A stretch of 64,000 nucleotides of DNA from Plasmodium malariae (lineage: Eukaryota; Apicomplexa; Aconoidasida; Haemosporida; Plasmodiidae): positions 1,651,001-1,715,000 of the forward strand of contig NC_041781.1 of the NCBI RefSeq assembly GCF_900090045.1. The letters run 5' to 3'. The notes under the pieces were generated by a model that saw nothing but the letters and a program-made list of their open reading frames with translations, had not been told where the DNA came from and made no database searches. Position numbers and translations under genes: made by a program. Position 1 is the first letter of the stretch. Each line of letters opens with the position of its first letter. This document shows, piece after piece, positions 35,580 through 45,298 of the stretch.

Positions 35580-38084
35580 AATGTGGTATATATAATAGAT
35601 TATATAGGTATGATATATGTAATAAATTAAATAGATACAGTATATATAATAGATAAAACGGGTCAAATAATCCAAATGAATGCAGTTTATAACAAAGGGG
35701 AGTGTAAATCCACAAATGGCATTTGACCGAAGTAATGTTGGTTCATAGCTGCTGTTCTAATTTTGCTCTCTATCTGTTTGCTTACTAAACACAGGTAGCT
35801 GTGGTAGATTCCTAGGGACAGAATCATGAAAAAGAAAAAGGATAAGGTGAGCAAAAGCATCAAGAGCCAGCAAAAGAAGTACCTTAAGAAAAAAAAAAAA
35901 AAAAAAAGGGAAGAAGTGAACGAAAGAGCAGTTAAACGAATATTTATTTAAACGAGCGATTGAATAATCGAAGGAAACCCTTCCACAGTTAATGATTGAG
36001 GAAATCGAACTTCTTTTTTCTGTTGTCTACTTTTTCGTGCTCTTTATTTTTTCTCATCATTTCCAAGCTAACCAATTATCATAATAGAGCATATTGTAAA
36101 CGACGTTGGAAATATATTTCAAGGAAAAAAAAATGGTTCCTTCTTCAATATATAAAAATAAGAGGAAAAAGCATCTATTGTTCTCAGCTACACAATTGTT
36201 AATCCAAGGGCAGTGGTGGTCGAACGTCCTAACACATCTTTGGCAAACCTTGCAGTGTTTGCTTCGAAGAAGCTACAAAAGGGGGGGATATAAATGAATG
36301 CGAACAAAATAGGAAGCAGTTGACATATATGAACAAGTCAGGTGGAGAACCGTTCGGTGCAAGCGAAAATTCGCCGTAGATGCGTCCCAGTGGATGTGTT
36401 ACTTTGAAGCATAACATATATATATGTAGGTATATATGTAGATATATATGTAGGTATATATGTAGATATATATGTAGGTATATATGTAGGTATATATGTA
36501 GATATATATGTAGGTATATATGTAGGTATATATGTAGTTATATATGTAGGTATATGTGTAGGTATATATGTAGGTATATATGTAGGTATATATGTAGGTA
36601 TATATATATGCAAGTATGCACTTACGCATGTACGCGTGTGTGTATGTTTGTATGTAGGTGCCTAGTCTTACCTGCAGCACATCACACGCGGAGCAATACG
36701 ACAGGGGGGTGTTATACTGATAGAATTTGTTGTTCGACAAACGGAAGGTGTTTCTACTCCTTGTTTTGATGTCCTTTGAAAAAATAATATTATTTTTATT
36801 AATTATATGTAGATCCGTTGGATAGCAAGTTGATAACTTTGCTTTCTCCCAGTCGACCAGTTTTTCAGTTGCACTTGTATATGCATTAACAGAAGAACAT
36901 CTAGTGTAATGCATTTCATATAAGGATGATAATAACTTGTATTTGTATTTAACATTTTTTTTCCGTCTCAGTTGTATATTTTGAAAGGGAGAAGTGTGCT
37001 TTGCCCATTTCGAAACGTGGTGCAATTTTCCAAACGTGCGCACATAATTATGTAGACGTTTAAGCGAACGAACATTTTTATATATATTGTACGGTTTTTC
37101 AGTTTTGTTGTTACAACTATTGGGTGTTTTTACTCCCTTTTTATGAATGCCATCACTACTACTTATACTTCTTTGGGTAAGTTGTTGCTTGTCCTTTTTT
37201 TTTTTTTTTTTTTTTTTTATAACTCCTCCTTCATAAAATTCGACAATTCTGCTAGAATTAGATTTGCCTGCCTGTCCACCGTTTTGACCTGAACTGATCA
37301 TACAGTTTTTGTAAGTTAATTGAGATTTTGCATGTTTCAATTTTTGCGAGTCATTTCGCCGTTGTCCCCTTTTCAACGTTTTGTTCACGCCCTTCTCAGT
37401 CAAAACTGTGTCTTCATGGGGGTAATGAAAAATGGTCAAGCTGTCCAGTTCGTTTGGCTGAACCGGATCTGAGGAGATAACACAGTAGTGAAGAAATGAA
37501 GAATGTAAGCAATGTAACAGTACATCAGTGCAGTAGTGAAGCACCGCATCGTTACAGCGGTGGAGTGGGAGGACGCACGAAGAAGAAATAAAAATTAAAA
37601 AAAAAAAAATTAAAAAAAAAAAATTAAAAAAAAAAATAAAAAAATAAATACGTTCCCTATATACCAAACAGGAATAGTTATTACATGAAAGAGGCTACAG
37701 TTATATACTTCCTTTTACTAACCGTTCGTACTGCATGTTGAGGAGGAGCAAGAATAGCAGGATGAGCAGTCGGAGGAGCTGACAGACATATCGTCAAAAA
37801 ATTGAATGTCCCCTCCATCAGTAGTGTACTCGTTGAAGTGATTTACATATGGTTTGCTATCCTTTAGATTCTCTTTAATATTCTTTTTGAATTTATTTAC
37901 TGTTATGTTTTTTAAATACGTCGAAGGGCACCTTGTAACATAGCCGCTTCGAAAAAAAAGAAAAAAATTATACCTGTATATATGTGTGTGTAACTAAGTA
38001 TTATAAATTTGTGTGTGAAGAGTCTACGTATAATGACGCGTATTTTTACTGCATACGTTGCATGTACATTTGATAATGGGAGTG

Positions 38085-38115
<31 letters not shown>

Positions 38116-38306
38116 CTTCTTTTTTCTTTTTTTACGTACGGGTCGCATAAGGATGAGATGGCATATAAGAGAAAAGAAAGGACATAAAGGAAGAAGTAAA
38201 AATATAAATTTCCGAAAAGTTGTTGATGTTCTTCTTTTAAATGAATGCAAGTTAGCAAAACAGCTACCTTAACGGATATGACTACATACGGCAAAATATT
38301 TGCCAT
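35252..38306 (-). CDS. DHHC-type palmitoyltransferase
   Basis: I deduce seven exons: 38306-38136, 37993-37974 (20 nt), 37946-37723, 37468-36672, 36272-36073, 35882-35786 and 35524 onward. Exon A has two membrane helices (about residues 4-20 and 33-53). The cysteine-rich domain reads [22 protein letters not shown] and then [13 protein letters not shown], placing the catalytic DHHC at 422-425. TM3 is in [22 protein letters not shown]4 in [20 protein letters not shown], and the TTxE motif is NETTWE near 506-510. The enzyme S-acylates cytosol-facing cysteines on ER, Golgi or plasma membranes. A ~265-residue basic insertion (exon 37468-36672) precedes the DHHC domain, longer than usual. The C-terminus is uncertain: the last exon stays open to 35252, or may splice to 34942. 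The 20-nt exon is the weakest join. Confidence 0.82.
36415..36612. repeat. 12-bp tandem array in the intron before the DHHC exon
   Basis: Units tatatatgtagg/tatatatgtaga repeat about 16 times. It is intronic: the flanking exons rejoin in frame as SACDVLQ|LLRSKH. The 12-bp period opens a Tyr/Ile/Thr frame that extends the upstream exon falsely. Confidence 0.9.
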
Positions 38307-38783
38307 CGTTCGCTAATTGTGCTCGCGTAATGTACACATATATAGCATATGCTCACAGGATATACACATACACACACACAAAAACACTGCCTTTTTTAAT
38401 CGCGAGAACAAATGTACTCCCTCCAATATACACTCTTTCAGAGAAGATATTCTGAAGAACTATTTTCATGTTCATTCATTGAGAATTTGATTAATTTAAT
38501 TATTTGATGCATAACACATTGTGTGCCTTGTTTATAAGATTAGCATACTGGCATGAAGAGGGGGAGGTACACAATATACATACATAATACATATATATAT
38601 TTTTTGCTTTACATTTTTTAAAAAAAACTGGAAAATATACATACCCCAGTGTGAACAATGTACAAAAGCAAAACAGGATTAGTAGTTAATAGTTAAGCAG
38701 CAGAAATGAAGAGAATAAGAATTCCTTTCCATTTAATTTTTTTTTAATTTGAATATCCTGACTGGTCAGGTAGAAATCCATTT

Positions 38784-38820
<37 letters not shown>

Positions 38821-38833
38821 CGTTTGTTAAAAG
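38307..38833. other. Intergenic, no clear gene
   Basis: This holds the 5' flank of the DHHC gene and perhaps the unseen first exon of the small plus-strand gene that follows. A donor-like TCAG|GTAGAA at 38769 preceded by a short frame (EYPDWS) is the best candidate for that exon, but a stop lies just upstream. Poly-T fills 38784-38820. Confidence 0.5.
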
Positions 38834-39146
38834 AAGAGCACACTGAATTGGGAGAGAAGGGGAATAAGAATAAAATTTCTCGTTGGACAATTTTTAACTT
38901 AGTAAACAATCTTAAAGAGCTAGTTAAATTCATTCTTTTGTTAGTAATTATTGCCATCGGTGAGAAGCTCCGACACGTTATTACATACATGTGTGTGTTG
39001 TGCAAGCCAAGCCTTTATACATATGTATGCATATATATATACACGTATATATACGCACATATATATATACGAATATACTTATATACCAATATACATGTTA
39101 CATACATGCATCCTTAGTGAAACAACGCAAGGACACACAGAAATAA
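38834..39146 (+). CDS. Fragment of a small membrane protein gene (5' end not found)
   Basis: Exon 38834-38959 reads EEHTELGEKGNKNKISRWT, then a hydrophobic helix (ELVKFILLLVIIAI), and ends at a strong donor (GGTGAG). Joining in phase 1 to the acceptor at 39118 gives a basic tail, VKQRKDTQK, and a stop at 39144-39146. That yields a C-terminal helix with positive charges after it, like a small tail-anchored protein. Reading the second exon in another frame would instead give a longer Lys/Glu tail ending at 39247, which would require a different, weaker donor. The start codon is not identified. I do not recognise the family. Confidence 0.4.
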
Positions 39147-39436
39147 AAAAAAAAATTGAAGAAGAAATTAACAAAAAAAATAGCAAGGGGAGAAACTACA
39201 AAAAAAATAAAAAACTAGAATATGCTGATGATAAAATAAACGAATGATTGAATGGCCGAATGGTATAATGGTTTAATGGTCTAATGACCGAGTGGCCAAG
39301 TGACCGACGAATGACTACGTATGGGATAAAAGGGCATATATTTGCGCCGTCCCCTTTATATACAAACTAGTGGGAGGGGTTAGTTTACCATCTTATGAAA
39401 AGGGAACAAAGACTTGTCAACCACTATGAAGAAACA

Positions 39437-40313
39437 TTACGCTGGAAGTATCTTGGTCGATTTCTTAAAAAAATTTTGTTCAATTTTGGACAGACTATCT
39501 TTCACTATGTCGTTCTCCGAAAATTCAAGTGTCCTACTTTTTTCTTCATTTTTTATGATAATAAATCTGGGAACAGAAAACGGGAAGTAAATAAATGATG
39601 AAATGAAGAAATGATGCGAGTGAACTTGTGAAAAAAAATCGAAATGACGTCTATAAGTGGCGGCATGTATGAACACGCATATATACACTAAACTGGGGGA
39701 GAGGTGCACAATACCGCTGCACTAGGATGCAAAACGGGGCATACCTGAGAACATGGTCCTGTAACTTGAACTTGTTTGATACTTCCTTAATCATTGATGG
39801 GTATATCTCAAAGGAAAATAATAAGTAGTATGCTTCCATCTGCTTTTTAATAGGTCTGACTAAGCGTCTTTTTCCTAAGTATACTATTTTAAAATTATCG
39901 GCATCAACTAGTTTCAATTCGTATGTGTATTCTACTAATTTTTGCTTTATTTCACTTATAGAAAAATTACAAGAAAATAATAAGTCAACATTATACGAGC
40001 TTTTTGCTGACTTGAGGGTTTTATATACGTTCATACTTCTTTTTTGTTTTACTTTCTTAAATTTCTTTATTAACAATTTATAAATATAATCATTCAATGA
40101 TCCGTGTAGTGCATACTTCTCTTTTATATTATTCTTCAGCTTATCATATACCCCATTTTTGCAAAGAATGAAGGGGCTCTTCCATCCTCTACTTGCCTTT
40201 TGAACAACCAGATTTCCATGTAAATGTCCAGTTCTGTAAGCCACGTTCACGCGTAGGATTGCCGAGCAGAGCACTAGAAGGAGGAGGACTGCATATTTCG
40301 GCGGGGTACGCAT
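39437..40313 (-). CDS. bS6-like ribosomal protein, apicoplast-targeted
   Basis: Two exons, 40313-39745 and 39566-39437, phase 2, 232 residues. Residues 1-25 (KYAVLLLLVLCSAILRVNV) are a signal peptide, followed by a basic stretch poor in acidic residues, the usual bipartite apicoplast leader. The last ~100 residues match bacterial S6: VEYTYELKLVDADNFKIVYL, then GKRRLVRPIKKQMEAYYLLF (family GKRRLAYPIKKxxEGYYVLM) and SFEIYPSMIKEVSNKFKLQD. HVLR|FIIIKNEE spans the intron (family EDVLRYLVVR). S6 sits on the platform of the small subunit with S18, so the product would serve the apicoplast ribosome. Apicoplast targeting is inferred from the leader. Mitochondrial use is less likely given the secretory signal. 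Confidence 0.85.
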
Positions 40314-40601
40314 AAGATCCGCTCGGGAGATGGTACGTCACTTAGGCGGCTTGCGGCTTATGTGGTACGCCGTTTATGCGGTATGCTACTTATGCGGTAT
40401 GCCGCTTAAACGTTTTTCCGTTTGTGTGTTCTATAGCGTATGCTTCTTTCGCCGTTTATACGTTTTTTAGTTTGTGTGTTTTATCGCTTAAGCTTCTTTT
40501 TTCCGCTCCTTGCGTTTATCTGTTCATTCAACCACTAACACACAAGGGACGAAGGGGCGGAACGCGTAAGCTCATTCGAAAAGGGGAAAAAAACAAAAGA
40601 G

Positions 40602-40650
<49 letters not shown>

Positions 40651-41230
40651 CATAAAAGAGCTAAAAAATTACCTCTTTAAAGTTAAAAGGCAGAGAATTC
40701 ATCATTTTAGAGAAAACAAAAATAGAAATAATATTATATTATTTTTGCGAAATAATTTTTTTTTTTTTTTATATGCTTACGATTTATGTAGTTTTGCGCC
40801 GTACTTCCGCGCATGGAGAAAAGGCGTGCATAGGTTCGTTTGTTCGTTCGTTTGTTCGTTCGTTTATTTGTTTATTTTATTTTTTTTTTCTCCTTAAAGC
40901 ACAGGATGAATTAACTGAAAACAAGCAATAGGGTGCGGTTAAACGAATATGCAAAAAAACAAAAGTAAACAATAGGGGGAAAATGGCCAAAAAATGGGCT
41001 AGAAATGGCCAAAAAATGGGCTAGAAAAGGCCAAAAAATGAGCCAAAAATGGCATAAAAAATGAGCCAAAAATGGCATAAAAAATAGGCTGAACATGGCA
41101 AAACAAATGGTATAACAAATGAAGCGGGATGTACTCCGCAGCTTGACGTTCCCCCGGTCTGGCAGCCCACCTCATGTAATCATACTTCGAGTACGTGACG
41201 ATAAACGCGGGTAGTAGTAGGTTATTCCTT
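40314..41230. repeat. Spacer with 23-bp and short GC-richer arrays
   Basis: Upstream of bS6, 40345-40420 has imperfect repeats of cgcttatgcggtatgc type. A poly-A run of more than 40 bases sits near 40600-40646. At 40980-41110 a ~22-bp unit (aaaatggccaaaaaatgggc plus ta) repeats about five times, with a gcc/gca variant half. Segment 41110-41215 is non-repetitive and open on the minus strand. Confidence 0.7.
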
Positions 41231-44200
41231 TTAATTTTTTTTTTTTTTTTTATCAGCAAGAAATGTAAGTAGTAGCGAGTAATTTTCTATCTTGCATTTT
41301 TTTAAATCATAGCATAAAGATAAGAGTAGCGATTTATCTTTCTTACTAAGTTGTTTGTCCGTTTTGTAAACATGCATCATTTTGTTATACAGTAACTGAA
41401 CAGACTTATATAAATACACAGAATTGTATTTCACTCTGCAGTAACTTAAAATCAAGCTGACCCAGTCATGTATGTTTAACAGCTTGTTGTATTGTTCATG
41501 CCGTACTATGAATATATAAATAGCATCACATAATAAAATCAAATTTTTTTTTTTAATTTTTACTTTGGAAAAGATACTCAAAATGTTTACCATAGCTTGT
41601 ACATACTTTTTACTTTGAAAAGTGTTATTACTTATGTGTTTGTTAAGAGATGCATAAAATTTCTTTTCCTTAATGATGAGGATCTTACTGAACTCTGTGT
41701 CTTGTGTTATCTCCTCCTCCTGTGGATTATAAAAATAACGTTTTTCACTCTTCATAACTAGTCTATTTGCCATTTTTGTAAACTTATCTAACATGTATGC
41801 TACTTGCTTGTCGGTATTGTTATATTTTACTCTGTCGCTTATACACCTCTGACGTATACCTCCTCCATTAAGTACAGTAATATGGTTGATGTGTAACACA
41901 CGAGTTAGTAAATGAGAAAGAATGTGGTGTATACTTTCTTCAGATAAAGCATTTAATATATAGTAACTCCTAATTATTAGGTGGATTTCACAAAAGGAAT
42001 ACCTGTCTATATATTTTTTTATGTAGTGCATAACATGTTGAAGGATTTCTTTATTTTCATAATGTGCTTTGCTAAGGAAGCTTACAAACGCAGTAACGTC
42101 TTGACTGTTCAGTTTAGGTAAATACTCATAGATGTACTTTATAACACTACTGATGAAATTTATTTCATATATATTTAACTTCGTGTACATATTGCACATA
42201 TTGCAAAGATGCCTTCCGTTGATGCTCATCCGTATCATGGATGTTGCACAGTTATTGCTGCTTCCAGCAAAGAGGACGCTACTACTTTCCCTAGTTACTT
42301 CACTTTGGATGCGGCTGTGTGCTGATGAGCATAGCGCTGCGTATACCCTCCTACCAATTTCTCGATTTATAATACTTACTACGTTAAGTATATCTTTCTT
42401 TTGCTCATGTGTTTGGTTCCCCTCGTAGTAATAACAGAACGATGAAAGGAGGTATGTAAAATTATTAGTACATACGATAGAAATGTAAAAATTTAAAATA
42501 AATTTAAAAAAATGTATGTACACATATATTGCCTGAACATGTGAATAATGTGTACATTCCTTTTCTAACTGTATTAAAAATTTAAAAAAATAAATATGGT
42601 TGTAAATACATTTATTGAAATAATTTAAATAGTGCATATCTGTAGGCTCTGACAAAGAGGTAATCATGTTTAAAAATTTAATTAACATTATGCTATTTTG
42701 AAAAATAATACGATTCATAATTAGACCCCCTTCTTCTTCCTTAAAAGCGCTTTGTGCTTCTTTGTAAAAGAAGCTCCATATCTTTGTAGTTGCACAATTA
42801 TTGCTTGGAAAGTGGGGGGGATAAAGCAACTGGGTGTAGAAGAAAGCTCCGTAGTTGTAGTCAGCATCGAGGTACTTGATGTAGTCAACGTGGTCAACGC
42901 GATCAACGTGCCTAACATGACTAGCATGTGTTACTTGCGTATCTCTCATCATACTCTTGCATCTACCATTAGGATACTCTGTGTTTCTATTTTTGCACCC
43001 TTCTCTTGTATATGTAAAGCCCATTTTGTCAAAATTTATTTTTGACGTTTTTACTTTATGTTCATTAACAAATGGGCCATACCTTATTTTTTCTTCAACC
43101 AAATTTGGAATTTGAAAAATGCAAAAGTATATTCGTATGAGTGTTTTCTGTATCTCCGATATAATGTAATTGTGTTTACACCTTTTCCTTTCATTTTTGT
43201 TTTTATTGTAAGATATGTCTATTGTATAGCTGAAGGAGTTGTAAAATTGTTTATATGTTGTCAAAAAGAGAGTTATGCTTACAAAATTGTGTACATCCAG
43301 GCATATATGATCATAAAAAATTATTAACTTGTTCATATGCTCTCTATTTGTGTTAATTGGCATATTCGTTTGTATGCTAATTTCACATTTGCTCTTTTTG
43401 TTAATAGGAGTGTATGTTATCGAAGCTTTGATTATTTCGTTTCCTATGGTGAAAATAGTAGAACAAAGCAAATAGTTGATTGTACTGAGGCAAAACAGAT
43501 TAAATAAAAGGATATTTATATTCCATTTTACTAATTTTTCTATATGTTTGTTTGTCACTGTTAGAAGTTCTACTATCGTTTGGCTGTTTATATTTGCCTG
43601 TGGAGTGAAACAAGAATTATCCTTTTTTTGGGATGATATGTATATATTTTCTTCTTTTGCAAAGTTTATGTACTCCTGCTGTTTTAGTATGACCTCCTTT
43701 ATAATCTTTTCAAAAATGTATTTACAGTTTTTTCCATGTTCCTCATAATTCATTAAGCATAAAGAGTTTAGCAGATAAGCCCAATTCTTTATGTTTATGT
43801 TATTACTTTTTTTTTTAAGAAATATATGTTTTAAGTACGCAGAGAAAAAGGCATTCAACTGCACTTTACTGATGAATACGAATTTGTGTAAGCTGAGAAG
43901 GACTTGGTCATCCCTCTTACTACACTCATCTGTGCTTCGAACACTATCTGTGGCACGAACAAGTTTACTTCTACGTAATGTGCACTTCTCTGCAGCAGTA
44001 TTAGGAAGTATTTCCATTGATATATCCTCATTGCCATTATAACTCTCCTGTATAGAGGAATGACTACTAGTTCCTCGGTTACTCCTGGGTGTGGAGTACA
44101 TATGAAAACTGCTAACCCACCGAAAGGTACATTCTAGTTTGTTCAAGTTGGATGAGATAGATGAAATATGATAAACAACGTCGTCCTCACTTATATGAGT

Positions 44201-44305
44201 ACTCTCTTTTTTCTTAAGAATAAAAGTATATAACTGTTTTAACTTTTTTTCATTTTTTTCTTTAAATGCGTTGTTAATTAGATTCGTAAACAACATTCTC
44301 ATCAT
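41231..44305 (-). CDS. Large helical-repeat protein, probable organellar RNA-binding type
   Basis: Single exon, 1024 residues. There is no catalytic motif. From about residue 740 onward the chain resembles the degenerate helical repeats (heptatricopeptide-like) of apicomplexan organelle RNA-binding proteins: LNSQDVTAFVSFLSKAHYEN, then HVMHYIKKYIDRYSFCEIHL and IIRSYYILNALSEESIHHIL. A similar pattern recurs near the end (YVQAMVNILSIFSKVKIKKK). These families often end in a RAP domain; I see none in this frame. The N-terminus, MMRMLFTNLINNAFKEKNEK, could be a mitochondrial-type leader, but this is weak. The middle (~100-600) is Asn/Lys/His-rich and poorly conserved in appearance. The frame stops inside a 17-base A tract, so the 3' end may be affected by a slip. 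Function is an inference only. Confidence 0.6.
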   Translation of the reverse strand: MMRMLFTNLINNAFKEKNEKKLKQLYTFILKKKESTHISEDDVVYHISSISSNLNKLECTFRWVSSFHMYSTPRSNRGTSSHSSIQESYNGNEDISMEILPNTAAEKCTLRRSKLVRATDSVRSTDECSKRDDQVLLSLHKFVFISKVQLNAFFSAYLKHIFLKKKSNNINIKNWAYLLNSLCLMNYEEHGKNCKYIFEKIIKEVILKQQEYINFAKEENIYISSQKKDNSCFTPQANINSQTIVELLTVTNKHIEKLVKWNINILLFNLFCLSTINYLLCSTIFTIGNEIIKASITYTPINKKSKCEISIQTNMPINTNREHMNKLIIFYDHICLDVHNFVSITLFLTTYKQFYNSFSYTIDISYNKNKNERKRCKHNYIISEIQKTLIRIYFCIFQIPNLVEEKIRYGPFVNEHKVKTSKINFDKMGFTYTREGCKNRNTEYPNGRCKSMMRDTQVTHASHVRHVDRVDHVDYIKYLDADYNYGAFFYTQLLYPPHFPSNNCATTKIWSFFYKEAQSAFKEEEGGLIMNRIIFQNSIMLIKFLNMITSLSEPTDMHYLNYFNKCIYNHIYFFKFLIQLEKECTHYSHVQAIYVYIHFFKFILNFYISIVCTNNFTYLLSSFCYYYEGNQTHEQKKDILNVVSIINREIGRRVYAALCSSAHSRIQSEVTRESSSVLFAGSSNNCATSMIRMSINGRHLCNMCNMYTKLNIYEINFISSVIKYIYEYLPKLNSQDVTAFVSFLSKAHYENKEILQHVMHYIKKYIDRYSFCEIHLIIRSYYILNALSEESIHHILSHLLTRVLHINHITVLNGGGIRQRCISDRVKYNNTDKQVAYMLDKFTKMANRLVMKSEKRYFYNPQEEEITQDTEFSKILIIKEKKFYASLNKHISNNTFQSKKYVQAMVNILSIFSKVKIKKKNLILLCDAIYIFIVRHEQYNKLLNIHDWVSLILSYCRVKYNSVYLYKSVQLLYNKMMHVYKTDKQLSKKDKSLLLSLCYDLKKCKIENYSLLLTFLADKKKKKN

Positions 44306-45298
44306 ACATGCTCCTCCGGAGGTGAGAGAAAAGAGCGAGCATGCTATGAGTTACAGCATGTGTTAGTCATACCTTCCGAAGATTAGTCGTCCTCCCAACA
44401 AGTTTTGTTTATATTTAGTTTTGCTTCGTTATATTTCGTCATATTTTGTTTTACTTTCTTTTATGTAGCAAATTTCTATTATTTTGCGCATTTTGTATAG
44501 TATTCGAATTTTTTTTTTTTTTTTTTTTTTTATTATTCCAAATTGTATATAGCTTCTCGGTGAAATACCGTTCATATTCACACCTTTGTGAATAAAAAAA
44601 AAAAAAAAAAAAAAAGAGTTAGCATTATGCTTGACAGTACAATATTAATTGCTTCTCTTTAAATAACAAGTTAGTACAGTTGTGGAGAATACACGGAATG
44701 ATGGTTTGTACATGCTTGTTGTATAGTATACTGCGCATATATAAGTATACGGTACGTACGTATGTATGCATTGATGTATGCACACTATATGTAGCTATTG
44801 CTTTGTTCCTTCGCCGCTGAGTATCGTTTCGTTCTGCTTTGTTTTTATTTCATTTTATTATTCTACTTTATTTCATTTTATTATTCTACTTTATTTCATT
44901 TTATTATTCTACTTTATTTCATTTTATTATTCTACTTTATTTCATTTTATTATTCTACTTTATTTCATTTTATTATTCTATTTTATTTCATTTTGTTTTA
45001 CTTTATTTTTTTCGAAAAATATGGTAAAAACGCGCATGATATAGAGCAATATGAATAATGTTTTAAGCAAAGAGTAAATACGTATGATCGTAATGAAGGG
45101 GGGAGGGGTGAAAAAAGAAAAAAAAGGGTATCCCCATGAGGAAGTGTTACACATACACATACAAATACACATGAACGTACATATGCATAAATACATGCAT
45201 AAACACATGTACAAACATATGCACAAGCACTTGCACAAACACATGCACAAACACATACCCATTTATATATTTCCTGATACACGCAGGAGTGGTGGCGG
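44306..45298. repeat. Spacer with 23-bp array
   Basis: At about 44845-44995 a ~23-bp unit (tttattattctactttatttcat, written here as tattattctactttatttca) repeats about six times. Poly-T at 44513-44533 and poly-A at 44598-44616 flank it. Near 45170-45260, aaacacatgcac-type repeats occur. No gene was seen. Confidence 0.7.

Noticed and set aside
36399..36671. Tyr/Ile/Thr extension of the DHHC exon
   Set aside because: It begins after a good donor (CAG|GTAAGA) and reads through an intronic 12-bp array; the spliced join recovers the Cys-rich domain.
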